Of a DNA stretch of 64,000 bases, positions 25,790-34,447 are shown one piece after another. A program made the translations under genes and the position numbers. Source of the DNA: Psychromonas ossibalaenae ATCC BAA-1528 (GTDB taxonomy: Bacteria; Pseudomonadota; Gammaproteobacteria; Enterobacterales; Psychromonadaceae). The number at the start of each line of letters is the position of its first letter. Within the stretch, counting starts at the first letter, position 1. Below the pieces are notes generated by a model. It was not told the DNA's origin. It saw only the letters and a list, made by a program, of their open reading frames with translations, and did no database searches. The stretch lies in assembly GCF_000381745.1 (NCBI RefSeq), contig NZ_KB906969.1, forward strand, positions 94,517 through 158,516, written 5' to 3'.

Positions 25790-26494
25790 TTAATTCAGCG
25801 TTGCGTTTATTTCACTAAGCACTTGAGCAGGATCCGAAGCCTGGGTTATCGGACGGCCGATCACTAAATAATCCGCTCCGGCATTAACTGCCTGTTCAGG
25901 CGTCATAATACGACGCTGATCACCAGCATCTGAGCCTGCAGGGCGAATACCAGGGGTGATCAGCTTAAACTCATCTCCTAGCAAGGCTTTTAAGTCCTGC
26001 GCTTCATGAGCTGAACAGACGACACCGTCAAGGCCGCTGGATTGAGTTAAACTTGCCAGACGTTTAACCTGTTCAGCCGGTGACAATTCAATACCCAGCT
26101 CTTTTAAATCTGATTCATCCATACTGGTTAAAACAGTGACTGCTATTAGCAGCGGTGCTTTATCGCCGTAGGGCTCCAATACAGCTTTAGCGGCTTCCAT
26201 CATACGGCGCCCGCCGCCGGCATGAACATTTACCATCCATACACCTAGATCAGCAGCTGCTTTAACAGCTTTGGCGACAGTATTAGGAATATCATGAAAT
26301 TTAAGGTCTAAAAATACATCAAAGCCTTTCTCTACAAGTCTTTTTACGAAATCAGGTCCAAAATGAGTAAACATCTCTTTCCCTACTTTTAAGCGACAAG
26401 CTGCGGGATCAAGTTGACTGATAAAATCCAGCGCCTGCTGCTGATCTGCATAATCTAAGGCAATCACTACTTTGGGATCTACTAACTGGCTCAT
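25790..26494 (-). CDS. pyrF: Orotidine 5'-phosphate decarboxylase
   Basis: Last enzyme of UMP synthesis: decarboxylates OMP. The 234 residues match the family length. The catalytic Lys-x-Asp cluster is seen in [14 protein letters not shown], substrate-phosphate contacts in the C-terminal VIGRPIT, and the loop with [20 protein letters not shown] lies eight bases before the ATG. It follows lapB in the usual gammaproteobacterial order lapA-lapB-pyrF, with a 57-base gap. Confidence 0.97.
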   Translation of the reverse strand: MSQLVDPKVVIALDYADQQQALDFISQLDPAACRLKVGKEMFTHFGPDFVKRLVEKGFDVFLDLKFHDIPNTVAKAVKAAADLGVWMVNVHAGGGRRMMEAAKAVLEPYGDKAPLLIAVTVLTSMDESDLKELGIELSPAEQVKRLASLTQSSGLDGVVCSAHEAQDLKALLGDEFKLITPGIRPAGSDAGDQRRIMTPEQAVNAGADYLVIGRPITQASDPAQVLSEINATLN

Positions 26495-26551
26495 TTTTTT
26501 TCCTATTTTGATTCTATTTTTTAGTTCCCAGTCTTTGTCTAGGAGATTATA

Positions 26552-27724
26552 TTATTCGCCGTCAAGACCGCGAATCGGTTTAATTCGTCCCCAGCTTTTA
26601 CAGGAAGGACACTGCCAGAAAAGCTTTTTACTAGCATAGCCGCATTTCTGACAGCGGTACTGAGGACGAAGTGTAATCTGCTCTGATACTAATTTTTGTA
26701 AGAAAGACAAACTGTCTATCTCATTTTTCGACTCTGCCAGCTGCAGGTGATAAGTCATCAGATGGTTAAAACCTTTCATGGTCGGGTTACGACGCAGCTC
26801 CTGGAGCATAAAGGCCTGAGCTTTATCAACACTGCGGTATTGAGCAATCAGTTTTGACAGCAGGATAACGGTACTCGCTCCGGCCCCTAAACTGACAATA
26901 CGGTACAGATAATTAATCAGCTCTTCTTCACTGCCGAGCTGATGATGGAGCTGTAATAATTTATCTAATATCACTTCACTAAAATCGATATCTAGTTCAG
27001 GGATCATCTGCAGTGTTTTTAACGCTTTTTCCGGTTTATTATTTATCTGGTAGTACTCAGCAAGCTCGATACTTGCCAGAATGCAGTTAGGGAAAACTGC
27101 TAGTGCTTTCTGATACAGCTTAACTTTCTGTTTTTCGTCGCTCGGGGTGGTTAACTGCTCAGCTAGGCTGCAGTACAAATAAGCAAGTGTTCTACGCTTA
27201 GCTTTGCCTTTAGACAGTTTGTTTAAGGTCTCGGTCACCGCAACGGCATCTTTCCACTCTTTAAGCTGCTGATAAATATTCAGCAAATTTTCCAATGCAA
27301 CCGTTTGATATTCAGGTGACTCTTTTAACTGAATGAATATATCTTCGCTTCGGTCAAACAGTCCTGACTGGTAAAAATCTTTGCCTAACTGTAACAGCGC
27401 TAAATCTCTCTGTTCTCGCGTAAGTGTCGGTCTGGCAATTAAATTCTGATGGATACGAATAGCACGCTCTACCTCGCCGCGCTGGCGAAACAGATTGCCT
27501 AAGGCGAGATGGGTTTCGATGGTTTCGCTGTCAACTTCTAATAATGCAATAAAATGATCAACCGCTTTATCGGGCTGATCACCTAATAAAAAGTTTAAGC
27601 CCTGCACATAATCACGGCTTAATTTATTACCTTTTTTCTGATTTTTCTGATGAACGCTCCGCACTCCCATATACCAGCCGTAAAAGGCAGCAACGGGAAG
27701 TAAGAGAAAGAATATTTCCTGCAC
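26552..27724 (-). CDS. lapB: Lipopolysaccharide assembly protein LapB (YciM)
   Basis: Inner-membrane-anchored TPR protein that, in E. coli, recruits FtsH to LpxC and so limits lipid A synthesis. The 390 residues comprise an N-terminal membrane segment (IFFLLLPVAAFYGWYMG), a series of TPR repeats (about 45-330), and a C-terminal rubredoxin-like metal knuckle with two CxxC pairs: CQKCGYASKKLFWQCPSC. All three elements needed for LapB function are intact. Lies six bases after lapA. Confidence 0.95.
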   Translation of the reverse strand: MQEIFFLLLPVAAFYGWYMGVRSVHQKNQKKGNKLSRDYVQGLNFLLGDQPDKAVDHFIALLEVDSETIETHLALGNLFRQRGEVERAIRIHQNLIARPTLTREQRDLALLQLGKDFYQSGLFDRSEDIFIQLKESPEYQTVALENLLNIYQQLKEWKDAVAVTETLNKLSKGKAKRRTLAYLYCSLAEQLTTPSDEKQKVKLYQKALAVFPNCILASIELAEYYQINNKPEKALKTLQMIPELDIDFSEVILDKLLQLHHQLGSEEELINYLYRIVSLGAGASTVILLSKLIAQYRSVDKAQAFMLQELRRNPTMKGFNHLMTYHLQLAESKNEIDSLSFLQKLVSEQITLRPQYRCQKCGYASKKLFWQCPSCKSWGRIKPIRGLDGE

Positions 27725-27730
27725 TAAGGG

Positions 27731-28018
27731 TTAGGCTTTTACTGGCAAAGTGCGCAGTTGATTAAGCTCTTTACGCTGTTTTTTATTCAGTTTACGCAGC
27801 TTTCTGTTTTTCATTTTTAATTTCATATAAAAAAATGTGCCGATCAGAGAAGACACCACAAAGCCGATTAAAAATATAACGGCAAACAGGGTAGAAAGAC
27901 GCATCTCACTTTGAGCAACTAAATAATTAATATTAACTAACTCTTGGTTTTTAAGGCCAAGAATAACCGCAATCGCAAACAAAAAGATTGTCACAGACAG
28001 AGTGAAAAAAAGTTTCAT
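27731..28018 (-). CDS. lapA: Lipopolysaccharide assembly protein LapA (YciS)
   Basis: A 95-residue inner-membrane protein (DUF1049) with two transmembrane helices, at about residues 3-21 and 41-65, and a basic cytoplasmic tail (KLKMKNRKLRKLNKKQRK). It is co-encoded with LapB and takes part in lipopolysaccharide assembly; its precise role is less defined than that of LapB. The order ihfB-lapA-lapB-pyrF is conserved in gammaproteobacteria. A TATAAT sequence on the minus strand at 28056-28061 could be its -10 element. Confidence 0.9.
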   Translation of the reverse strand: MKLFFTLSVTIFLFAIAVILGLKNQELVNINYLVAQSEMRLSTLFAVIFLIGFVVSSLIGTFFYMKLKMKNRKLRKLNKKQRKELNQLRTLPVKA

Positions 28019-28310
28019 AGCAGACCTTAAGAGTAAAAGATGAGTTAATCAGTTTATTATATATTAACCTGGGAATAAATCATTGATATGGGTAGTTTAC
28101 AGATTTTGTCTAATAAAGGTAAGCAAAGTATATGCAGATATCGCCCCAGAGATAACAGACGCTCTTTTATTCAAAGCGATAGCCTATTCATCCAGCGGCT
28201 TACAACGCTATCCTACGGGCCTGCCAGCAGGCGACGAATCATTCATACTATATTTACAAACACACAGATACTGCCGGCCTGTTGTATAAACCGGTAAACA
28301 GCAGAAACAA
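28019..28310. other. Intergenic stretch between ihfB and lapA without a convincing gene
   Basis: About 290 bases. The lapA-proximal part is AT-rich and holds a minus-strand TATAAT at 28056-28061 with no good -35 at 17 bases. The middle is less AT-rich and short plus-strand frames cross it, but none has a ribosome site or recognisable product. It probably holds the lapAB promoter and leader. Confidence 0.5.
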
Positions 28311-28335
28311 AAAAGGTGCTTTTAAAGCACCTTTT
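28311..28335 (-). terminator. Rho-independent terminator of ihfB
   Basis: AAAAGGTGCTTT and AAAGCACCTTTT make a nearly perfect palindromic stem with A and T runs at both ends. It lies nine bases past the ihfB stop and could stop transcription from either side. Confidence 0.9.
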
Positions 28336-28343
28336 TATTTCAC

Positions 28344-28631
28344 TTATGCATTGGCAGCATTTACTCGCTCTCTCAATGCTTTGCCTGGTTTGAAGTGAGG
28401 AACATACTTACCACCCAATTCAACTTTATCTCCCGTTTTGGGATTACGTCCAACGCGTGGTCCGCGATAATGCAAAGAGAAACTGCCAAAACCTCTGACT
28501 TCAATACGCTCGCCTTCAGCAAGTGAATTGGTCATCAACATTAGTGTTTCTTTTACACTGTCTTCAACTTCTTTAACCGACAATTGAAAGTGCTTGCTGG
28601 TTAGTCTTTCAATCAGATCAGACTTAGTCAT
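28344..28631 (-). CDS. ihfB: Integration host factor subunit beta
   Basis: Beta subunit of the DNA-bending heterodimer IHF. The 95 residues match the HU/IHF family: the start [10 protein letters not shown], the DNA-binding arm signature [20 protein letters not shown] with the intercalating proline, and the tail [17 protein letters not shown] commonly bends DNA between activator and sigma-54 promoters, so it may also act at the flagellar promoters in this window (inference). The order cmk-rpsA-ihfB is the usual one. Confidence 0.96.
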   Translation of the reverse strand: MTKSDLIERLTSKHFQLSVKEVEDSVKETLMLMTNSLAEGERIEVRGFGSFSLHYRGPRVGRNPKTGDKVELGGKYVPHFKPGKALRERVNAANA

Positions 28632-28717
28632 AACTTACCTCGTTTTCATAAATGAATGCAGTAAACCGACTCCAGTTAATGCTAATTAATGGCGACAGTA
28701 AACTGACGCCTTATTAA

Positions 28718-30388
28718 TTACTTGCCTTTAGCTGCATTAAACGCGTCAAGCATTGCATTACCCATGCTTGCTTCATCTTGTTGTTTTAACGTATCAATTG
28801 CTTCTTTCTCGTCAGCTTCATCTTTCGCTTTAATAGAAAGGCTAATTACGCGGTTTTTACGATCAACACCAACGAATTTAGCTTCAACAGATTCACCAGC
28901 TTTTAACACTGTAGATGCATCTTCGATACGGTCACGAGAGATATCAGCAACGCGGATATAACCTTCAACAGTATCAGCAAGAGTAACAGTTGCACCTTTA
29001 GCATCAACTTCAGAAATAGTACCTACAACAATAGACCCTTTCTTGTTTTCTGCTAAGTAATTGTTGAACGGGTCAGCAGCAATTTGCTTGATACCTAGAG
29101 AGATACGTTCACGCTCTGGGTCAACTTGTAGTACAACAGCTTCGATTTCGTCGCCTTTTTTGTACTCTTGAACTGCTTTCTCGCCTTCAACATCCCAGCT
29201 GATATCAGAAAGATGTACTAGACCGTCGATGTTGCCGTCAAGACCGATGAAGATACCGAAATCTGTGATAGATTTGATCTTACCAGAAACTTTCTGACCT
29301 TTATCGTGAGTTGAAGAGAACTCTTCCCAAGGGTTAGCTTTACACTGTTTAAGGCCTAGAGAGATACGACGACGTTCTTCGTCGATATCAAGAACCATAA
29401 CTTCAGCCATGTCACCAAGGTTAACAACTTTAGACGGGTGAATGTTTTTGTTAGTCCAGTCCATTTCTGAAACGTGTACTAAACCTTCAACGCCTTCTTC
29501 AATCTCAACAAAACAACCGTAATCAGTTAAGTTAGTCACTTTACCAGTTAAACGAGTTGATTCAGGGTAACGCTTAGCGATTGCTACCCATGGATCTTCA
29601 CCAAGCTGCTTAAGACCTAGAGAAACACGAGTGCGCTCACGGTCAAATTTTAGAACTTTAACGTTGATTTCATCACCAACGTTTACGATTTCACTTGGGT
29701 GCTTAACGCGTTTCCAAGCCATATCTGTAATGTGTAGCAGGCCGTCTACACCACCTAGGTCTACGAAAGCACCGTAGTCAGTTAGGTTTTTAACGATACC
29801 TTTAACGTCTTGACCTTCTTGAAGATTTTCAAGCAGCTCTTCACGTTCTGCACTGTTTTCAGTTTCGATAACAGCACGACGAGACACAACAACGTTGTTA
29901 CGTTTCTGGTCAAGTTTGATCACTTTGAATTCAATATCTTTGTTTTCAAGGTGAGCAGTGTCACGTACAGGACGTACGTCAACTAATGAGCCAGGTAAGA
30001 ATGCACGAATACCGTTTAATTCAACAGTGAAACCACCTTTAACTTTACCGTTGATAACACCGATAACAGTTTCTTGGTCTTCGTATGCTTTCTCAAGCTG
30101 GATCCAAGCTTCATGACGTTTCGCTTTTTCACGAGAAAGTTTAGTTTCACCGAAACCATCTTCAACCGCGTCAAGTGCTACATCACATACATCGCCAACA
30201 GCAACTTCGATTTCGCCAGCAGCGTTCTTGAATTCTTCAGCTGGGATTGCAGCTTCAGATTTAAGACCAGCATCAACGAATACTAGGTTGTTACGAATTC
30301 CTACGATTGTACCTTTAACAATCGTACCCGGGCGAGTTTCTACCTGTTGAAGAGATTCTTCAAATAGTTCAGCAAAAGATTCCATCAT
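28718..30388 (-). CDS. rpsA: 30S ribosomal protein S1
   Basis: Largest 30S protein, needed to bind most mRNAs with structured or weak leaders. The 556 residues contain six S1/OB-fold repeats, recognisable from repeated phrases such as [19 protein letters not shown] and [19 protein letters not shown] and the recurring RISLGLKQ. The start is one of two adjacent ATG codons ([13 protein letters not shown]); no clear Shine-Dalgarno is seen, as is known for rpsA, which autoregulates. Lies between cmk and ihfB as in E. coli. Confidence 0.97.
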   Translation of the reverse strand: MMESFAELFEESLQQVETRPGTIVKGTIVGIRNNLVFVDAGLKSEAAIPAEEFKNAAGEIEVAVGDVCDVALDAVEDGFGETKLSREKAKRHEAWIQLEKAYEDQETVIGVINGKVKGGFTVELNGIRAFLPGSLVDVRPVRDTAHLENKDIEFKVIKLDQKRNNVVVSRRAVIETENSAEREELLENLQEGQDVKGIVKNLTDYGAFVDLGGVDGLLHITDMAWKRVKHPSEIVNVGDEINVKVLKFDRERTRVSLGLKQLGEDPWVAIAKRYPESTRLTGKVTNLTDYGCFVEIEEGVEGLVHVSEMDWTNKNIHPSKVVNLGDMAEVMVLDIDEERRRISLGLKQCKANPWEEFSSTHDKGQKVSGKIKSITDFGIFIGLDGNIDGLVHLSDISWDVEGEKAVQEYKKGDEIEAVVLQVDPERERISLGIKQIAADPFNNYLAENKKGSIVVGTISEVDAKGATVTLADTVEGYIRVADISRDRIEDASTVLKAGESVEAKFVGVDRKNRVISLSIKAKDEADEKEAIDTLKQQDEASMGNAMLDAFNAAKGK

Positions 30389-30492
30389 CTATTTATTCAC
30401 ACTTATTTTATACAACCCAACACAATCCATTCGCGAGGGAGGCAAGAAAGATAACCACTTCATCCATAAAGTAGTGTTTTTACAGCAGGAGA

Positions 30493-31179
30493 TTATTCCC
30501 CTGCCAAATTTAATTTCAGCTTAGTCAGTTCAAGAACCTGATTCACAACCTGATCAATTGTTAATGAAGTTGAGTCGATCACTAATGCGTCTTCTGCCGG
30601 CCTTAACGGCGCAACAGCTCGGTTTCGATCTCGAAAATCCCGCTCTTTGATTTCGCTTAAAATTTGCGCGATGCTAACATTAAAACCCTTATCTTGCAAC
30701 TGATTAAAACGACGCTGCGCCCGTTCTTCCGCGCTGGCATCTAAAAATACTTTAACCGGAGCATCCGGGAAAACCACCGTGCCCATATCTCGACCGTCTG
30801 CAATTAAACCGGGAGCCTGGCGAAAAGCAATCTGTCTTTCTAATAACGCTTCTCTGACCAGCTCAATCGATGCTATCTGAGAAGCCGCCTGGCCGACAGT
30901 TTCTGTTCTTAATTTATCACCGACATTTTCACCCGCTAATAAAGTATCAACGCCTTGACCATTCGATTTAAAAGACACCTGCAGGTTCAACGCTAGTGCC
31001 GCCAGCCCTTTTTGATCATCTAAATCAATTTTTTCCTGAAGCGCGGCAAACGCTAATATTCGGTATAAAGCCCCGCTATCGAGTAAATTCCAATTTAGTT
31101 TTTTGGCCAGTATATGGCATACCGTGCCTTTACCAGATCCGCTTGGACCATCGATAGTAATTAAATTAATGTTAGACAC
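30493..31179 (-). CDS. cmk: Cytidylate kinase
   Basis: Phosphorylates CMP and dCMP with ATP. The 228 residues show the P-loop [12 protein letters not shown] at positions 9-20, the NMP-binding region, and the [20 protein letters not shown] and RDFRDRNR segments typical of Cmk. AGGAGG lies shortly before the ATG. Nucleoside salvage links it to CMP recycling, including CMP released when CMP-sugars are used, though it is a housekeeping gene in its normal place before rpsA. Confidence 0.97.
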   Translation of the reverse strand: MSNINLITIDGPSGSGKGTVCHILAKKLNWNLLDSGALYRILAFAALQEKIDLDDQKGLAALALNLQVSFKSNGQGVDTLLAGENVGDKLRTETVGQAASQIASIELVREALLERQIAFRQAPGLIADGRDMGTVVFPDAPVKVFLDASAEERAQRRFNQLQDKGFNVSIAQILSEIKERDFRDRNRAVAPLRPAEDALVIDSTSLTIDQVVNQVLELTKLKLNLAGE

Positions 31180-31217
31180 ATACCCTCCTAAGGTAAATAA
31201 AAAAAGGTGTTAAAGCG

Positions 31218-31991
31218 TTAATCAATTTCATCCATAAAGTCCTCTAAATTAGAGTCAAACTCTTCTTCTTTTATGACTGTTTTTTCTTCTATAAACAGAT
31301 TCATATCTTCGCTGTTTGCATGAAATTTAAATGCTTCATACTGGATATAGGCTTCCTTAACAAACATATAAGGATCCAGTGACTGTTCGAGCAGCGCTTC
31401 CTGACCTAATAAACTTGCCCGTTTCTCTAACCCGTCAACGCCCCACAGGGTCAGTGTCTGCCAGAAAGTTAAGTAGCTTCCGGGAAAATACAAAGCATCT
31501 ACAAAGTCACCGACCAACTTTCGAGTACTTCTAGGCCCCATTACAGGAACCATTAAATAGGGACCGTTAGGTACATACCAGCGGCCGAGGACGTTACTGA
31601 AACTTTCCCGGCGGCGCTCAATACCACCTTTAGCCGCAACATCGAATAACCCCAATAATCCAACGGTCGAATTGACAGAAAATCGTAAAAATGCATCCGC
31701 GGAGTGTTTAAATTCCAGCTGGATTAAATTATTAACCATGGTTGAAGGTTCTTCTAAATTCAACACAAAATTATTAACAGCCTCACGCCCTCCCATGGGT
31801 ACCCAGTCAACATAACTTGTGGTTACCGGACGATATATATAATTATCTAAGATCTGGTAATTGAAATCCCATATTACCCGGTTAACCGGTTCAAGAGGAT
31901 CGCTCATGTGATACTCGCGCCCGCCGTTAGCTGTCTGAGCGGACAAAGTGTTTGAAAACAGCAGAAAAATAATAAAACAAGGTAATCGCAT
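31218..31991 (-). CDS. mlaA: MlaA/VacJ family outer-membrane lipid asymmetry protein without a lipobox
   Basis: Outer-membrane component of the Mla system, which removes misplaced phospholipids. The 257-residue product has the family core: SDPLEPVNRVIWDFN, then NNFVLNLEEPSTMVNNLIQ, the GPYLMVPVMGPRSTRK segment, and an acidic tail. E. coli MlaA is a lipoprotein, but here the signal sequence MRLPCFIIFLLFSNTLSAQ has no L-x-x-C lipobox and looks like a signal peptidase I site (LSA/Q). The ATG at 31989-31991 is preferred; longer frames to 32036 or 32066 run into the ccmI terminator and lack a ribosome site. Single gene with a terminator upstream. Confidence 0.88.
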   Translation of the reverse strand: MRLPCFIIFLLFSNTLSAQTANGGREYHMSDPLEPVNRVIWDFNYQILDNYIYRPVTTSYVDWVPMGGREAVNNFVLNLEEPSTMVNNLIQLEFKHSADAFLRFSVNSTVGLLGLFDVAAKGGIERRRESFSNVLGRWYVPNGPYLMVPVMGPRSTRKLVGDFVDALYFPGSYLTFWQTLTLWGVDGLEKRASLLGQEALLEQSLDPYMFVKEAYIQYEAFKFHANSEDMNLFIEEKTVIKEEEFDSNLEDFMDEID

Positions 31992-32049
31992 CTGTAAGTA
32001 TATCGGCCTGAATGTAAAGATAGATAAAGCAAGCATAAACAAAAAACAA

Positions 32050-32089
32050 AAAAAACACACGCTCAATGATTATTCAGCGTGTGTTTTTT
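32050..32089. terminator. Bidirectional rho-independent terminator after ccmI
   Basis: AAAAAACACACGCT and AGCGTGTGTTTTTT form a perfect 14-bp stem with a 12-base loop and A/T runs on both sides. It lies 10 bases past the ccmI stop and ends the ccm operon. Confidence 0.93.
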
Positions 32090-32098
32090 TGGGGAGTT

Positions 32099-33391
32099 TT
32101 ATAATTGTTGAGAAATGAACAGTTTAATATCTGTATCCTGACCCGCTTTAATGATCGGGCTCTCACCCTGCCAGCGCTCTGATTTGCTGTTAATATTTCC
32201 GTCAGATGAAATACGAGCTTTAATAATAAACTCAGGATAGTCGCTTAACTTAACACCTTCCATCATAGAGTTAGCATCAGAGAGCTCAACCGTAACAGGG
32301 AAGCCGCTTATGTTCATTTTTAGAGCAGCAATAGGCATAGCCGGGCCGCCGGTTGACTGCGCATAGACAAATAAGAATCCGTTTTCAGGGACCGCTATTT
32401 TTTGATCGACGGATATCTGTACCTGATAAGCTTCACCAACCGCCTGGATGGTTTTCTCAGTTTTGTGCACTGTGGCTGTCTTATGCCCTTGAACTTTATC
32501 TCCTTCGACAACAGCACCATTTATCTGCTTCAGAGCATAAGCAATACTGTCCTGCAGAATAGCAGCCTGTTCAGATTCTGGTTCAACCAGAGTCTGCATC
32601 TTTTTCCAGCGCTCGACTGCAGAGACATAATCCTGCTTCTCAAGTGCCATAAAAGCATACATTGACCAGGCTTCCAGCTCATTAGGATAATCCTGAAGGA
32701 CTTTTGCCAGCATAGTCTCAGCTTGATTTTGAGAGTAATCATCTCCCATCTGCATTTTTAACTGAATATAAACAAGACGAATATCAAGAGATTCCGGATC
32801 TAGCTGATGCGCTTTTTTGACTGCGCTTAAACCTAACTCTCCATCTTTGAATACCATCGCTAAACGGCTGTACAGCAGCCATCCGTCAGCATCATTGTCA
32901 TTCGCAGCCAGCTGCGTACGCAGCCCAAGCATCATGTCTCGTAAATCCTGCTCGCTCGGCTGGCTGCTGCGGTCATTAAATAATTTATTCTGCAGTGCAG
33001 GGTAACGCTGTAACACATTTTCCCAGTCTGTAGTCTTCTGATATGCCCCAACAGACAAGTACATGCTGATACTGCCGAAAATAAGAACAACTAGACCAGG
33101 GATCCATATCCAGCTGCTTTTTTTAACAGCACTCTTCATCTGCTGCTCATTTACATCATCAAGCAGATTGTGCTGCAGTTCAGTAATAATTTTATCTTTA
33201 TCAGCCACCAGCCCCTGTTCTTCATCCTGCTCCAGTTCTGCTAAACGAACTTCATATAATGATTTATTAAGCTGGTTTCTACTCGCTGCATTTTCCTGCG
33301 TTTTGTTTTTTTTCCGTACAAAAGGAAAAACAAAAACGGCACCTGCAATAATAAGCATCAGTACAGCCGCTAACCAAAACTGTAAAATCAT
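32099..33391 (-). CDS. ccmI: Cytochrome c maturation protein CcmI
   Basis: Holds apocytochrome c for haem ligation. The 430 residues have an N-terminal two-helix membrane part (first helix at residues 4-24, second at about 95-113 around WIWIPGLVVLIFGSISMYL) with a cytoplasmic loop between, TPR repeats from about 150 to 290, and a C-terminal periplasmic beta-rich domain (VQISVDQKIAVPENGFLFVY). This full-length architecture corresponds to NrfG/CcmI fused to the C-terminal part seen in Pseudomonas and Shewanella, whereas E. coli merges it with CcmH. Overlaps ccmH by four bases. Confidence 0.92.
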   Translation of the reverse strand: MILQFWLAAVLMLIIAGAVFVFPFVRKKNKTQENAASRNQLNKSLYEVRLAELEQDEEQGLVADKDKIITELQHNLLDDVNEQQMKSAVKKSSWIWIPGLVVLIFGSISMYLSVGAYQKTTDWENVLQRYPALQNKLFNDRSSQPSEQDLRDMMLGLRTQLAANDNDADGWLLYSRLAMVFKDGELGLSAVKKAHQLDPESLDIRLVYIQLKMQMGDDYSQNQAETMLAKVLQDYPNELEAWSMYAFMALEKQDYVSAVERWKKMQTLVEPESEQAAILQDSIAYALKQINGAVVEGDKVQGHKTATVHKTEKTIQAVGEAYQVQISVDQKIAVPENGFLFVYAQSTGGPAMPIAALKMNISGFPVTVELSDANSMMEGVKLSDYPEFIIKARISSDGNINSKSERWQGESPIIKAGQDTDIKLFISQQL

Positions 33392-33900
33392 TGTTTTTTC
33401 CCCTGTTTAGTTTTTATTTTTACCGAGGTCTTACTGCCAAGTATCTGCTGCAAACGCTCTGACTCCTGTGAATCTAAATAATCGTCCTGTTTCTTCTGGC
33501 TTTTTAATTGTGTGTATAAAAAGTAAAAGCCAATAAAAATAAAAATAAGCGGACCTAGCCATAAGAAAATTGTCGCCGGCGTCAATGGTGGATCGTAACG
33601 AACAAAGTTGCCGAAACGTGCAACCATATAGTCAACAACCTGCTGCTCACTATTTCCCTGTTTGACTAACTCATAAGTTTTATTACGTAAATCCTGAGCT
33701 AGAGGCGCGTTTGAGTCAGAAATATTCTGATTCTGACATTTAGGACAGCGAAGCTGTTTAGTCAGGTCATGAAAAACCTGTTCCTGCTCAACATTATCAA
33801 ATGCAAATGCTTCAATCGCACTGTTAGCCGCAGTGCTGGTCAGAGAGAGCAATAAAATACCAATAGGGATCAAGTAATAACGAAATGAACTTAGCTGCAT
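33388..33900 (-). CDS. ccmH: Cytochrome c-type biogenesis protein CcmH
   Basis: Thiol-redox protein that reduces or binds the haem-binding cysteines of apocytochrome c. The 170 residues have a signal-type N-terminus, the LRCPKCQ redox motif with Cys52 and Cys55, the following NISDSNAPLAQDLR helix, and a single C-terminal membrane helix (FLWLGPLIFIFIGFYFLYT). This is the short CcmH form. Four bases separate it from ccmG and it overlaps ccmI by four. Confidence 0.95.
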   Translation of the reverse strand: MQLSSFRYYLIPIGILLLSLTSTAANSAIEAFAFDNVEQEQVFHDLTKQLRCPKCQNQNISDSNAPLAQDLRNKTYELVKQGNSEQQVVDYMVARFGNFVRYDPPLTPATIFLWLGPLIFIFIGFYFLYTQLKSQKKQDDYLDSQESERLQQILGSKTSVKIKTKQGKKQ

Positions 33901-33903
33901 TAT

Positions 33904-34446
33904 CTACTCCATCTCGTTAAAAATTGGTAATACGGTCTCGTACCAGTTTTTTTCATTCAGATCACCAACATGACGATACTGAATGATGCCTTTGCTATCG
34001 ATTAAATACGTTTCAGGTGCACCGTAAACTCCGAGATCAAGCCCAAGCATACCGTCTTTGTCAAACAGACTGATCTGATAAGGATCTTTGAGATCGGTTA
34101 ACCATTTTATCGCTTTAGTACGATTATCTTTATAATTCATACCAACAATATACATACCCTGGCCGGCTAATTTATTTAAAAATTTATGCTCGGCATAACA
34201 TGTAGGGCACCAGGTAGCCCACACATTAAGCAGCATCTTTTGACCTTCAAAGATTGAAGCGTCATATTGTTTCTGCGGGTCATAAATATCCTGCAAAGTA
34301 AACTCAGGCACCTTTTGTCCAATCAGTGCAGAGTCAAGTTTTCTTGGATCACTGCCTTTCAAAAGAGGTGTAGCTAAAAACAATGCCAGGATGATGAACG
34401 CGGCAAAAGGCAATAATAGTGTTAAAATTTTACGTTTATCTGCCAT
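33904..34446 (-). CDS. ccmG: Thiol:disulfide interchange protein CcmG/DsbE
   Basis: Membrane-anchored periplasmic thioredoxin-like reductant of the haem ligation pathway. The 180 residues have one N-terminal transmembrane helix, the WATWCPTC active site with Cys80 and Cys83 (the positions in E. coli DsbE), and the cis-Pro loop GVYGAPETYLID typical of CcmG. One base from the ccmF stop, so the genes are coupled. Confidence 0.96.
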   Translation of the reverse strand: MADKRKILTLLLPFAAFIILALFLATPLLKGSDPRKLDSALIGQKVPEFTLQDIYDPQKQYDASIFEGQKMLLNVWATWCPTCYAEHKFLNKLAGQGMYIVGMNYKDNRTKAIKWLTDLKDPYQISLFDKDGMLGLDLGVYGAPETYLIDSKGIIQYRHVGDLNEKNWYETVLPIFNEME

Positions 34447-34447
34447 T

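Noticed and set aside
28083..28297. Overlapping short plus-strand frames between lapA and ihfB.
   Set aside because: Two frames overlap in different phases, neither has a ribosome site, and neither product resembles anything I know.
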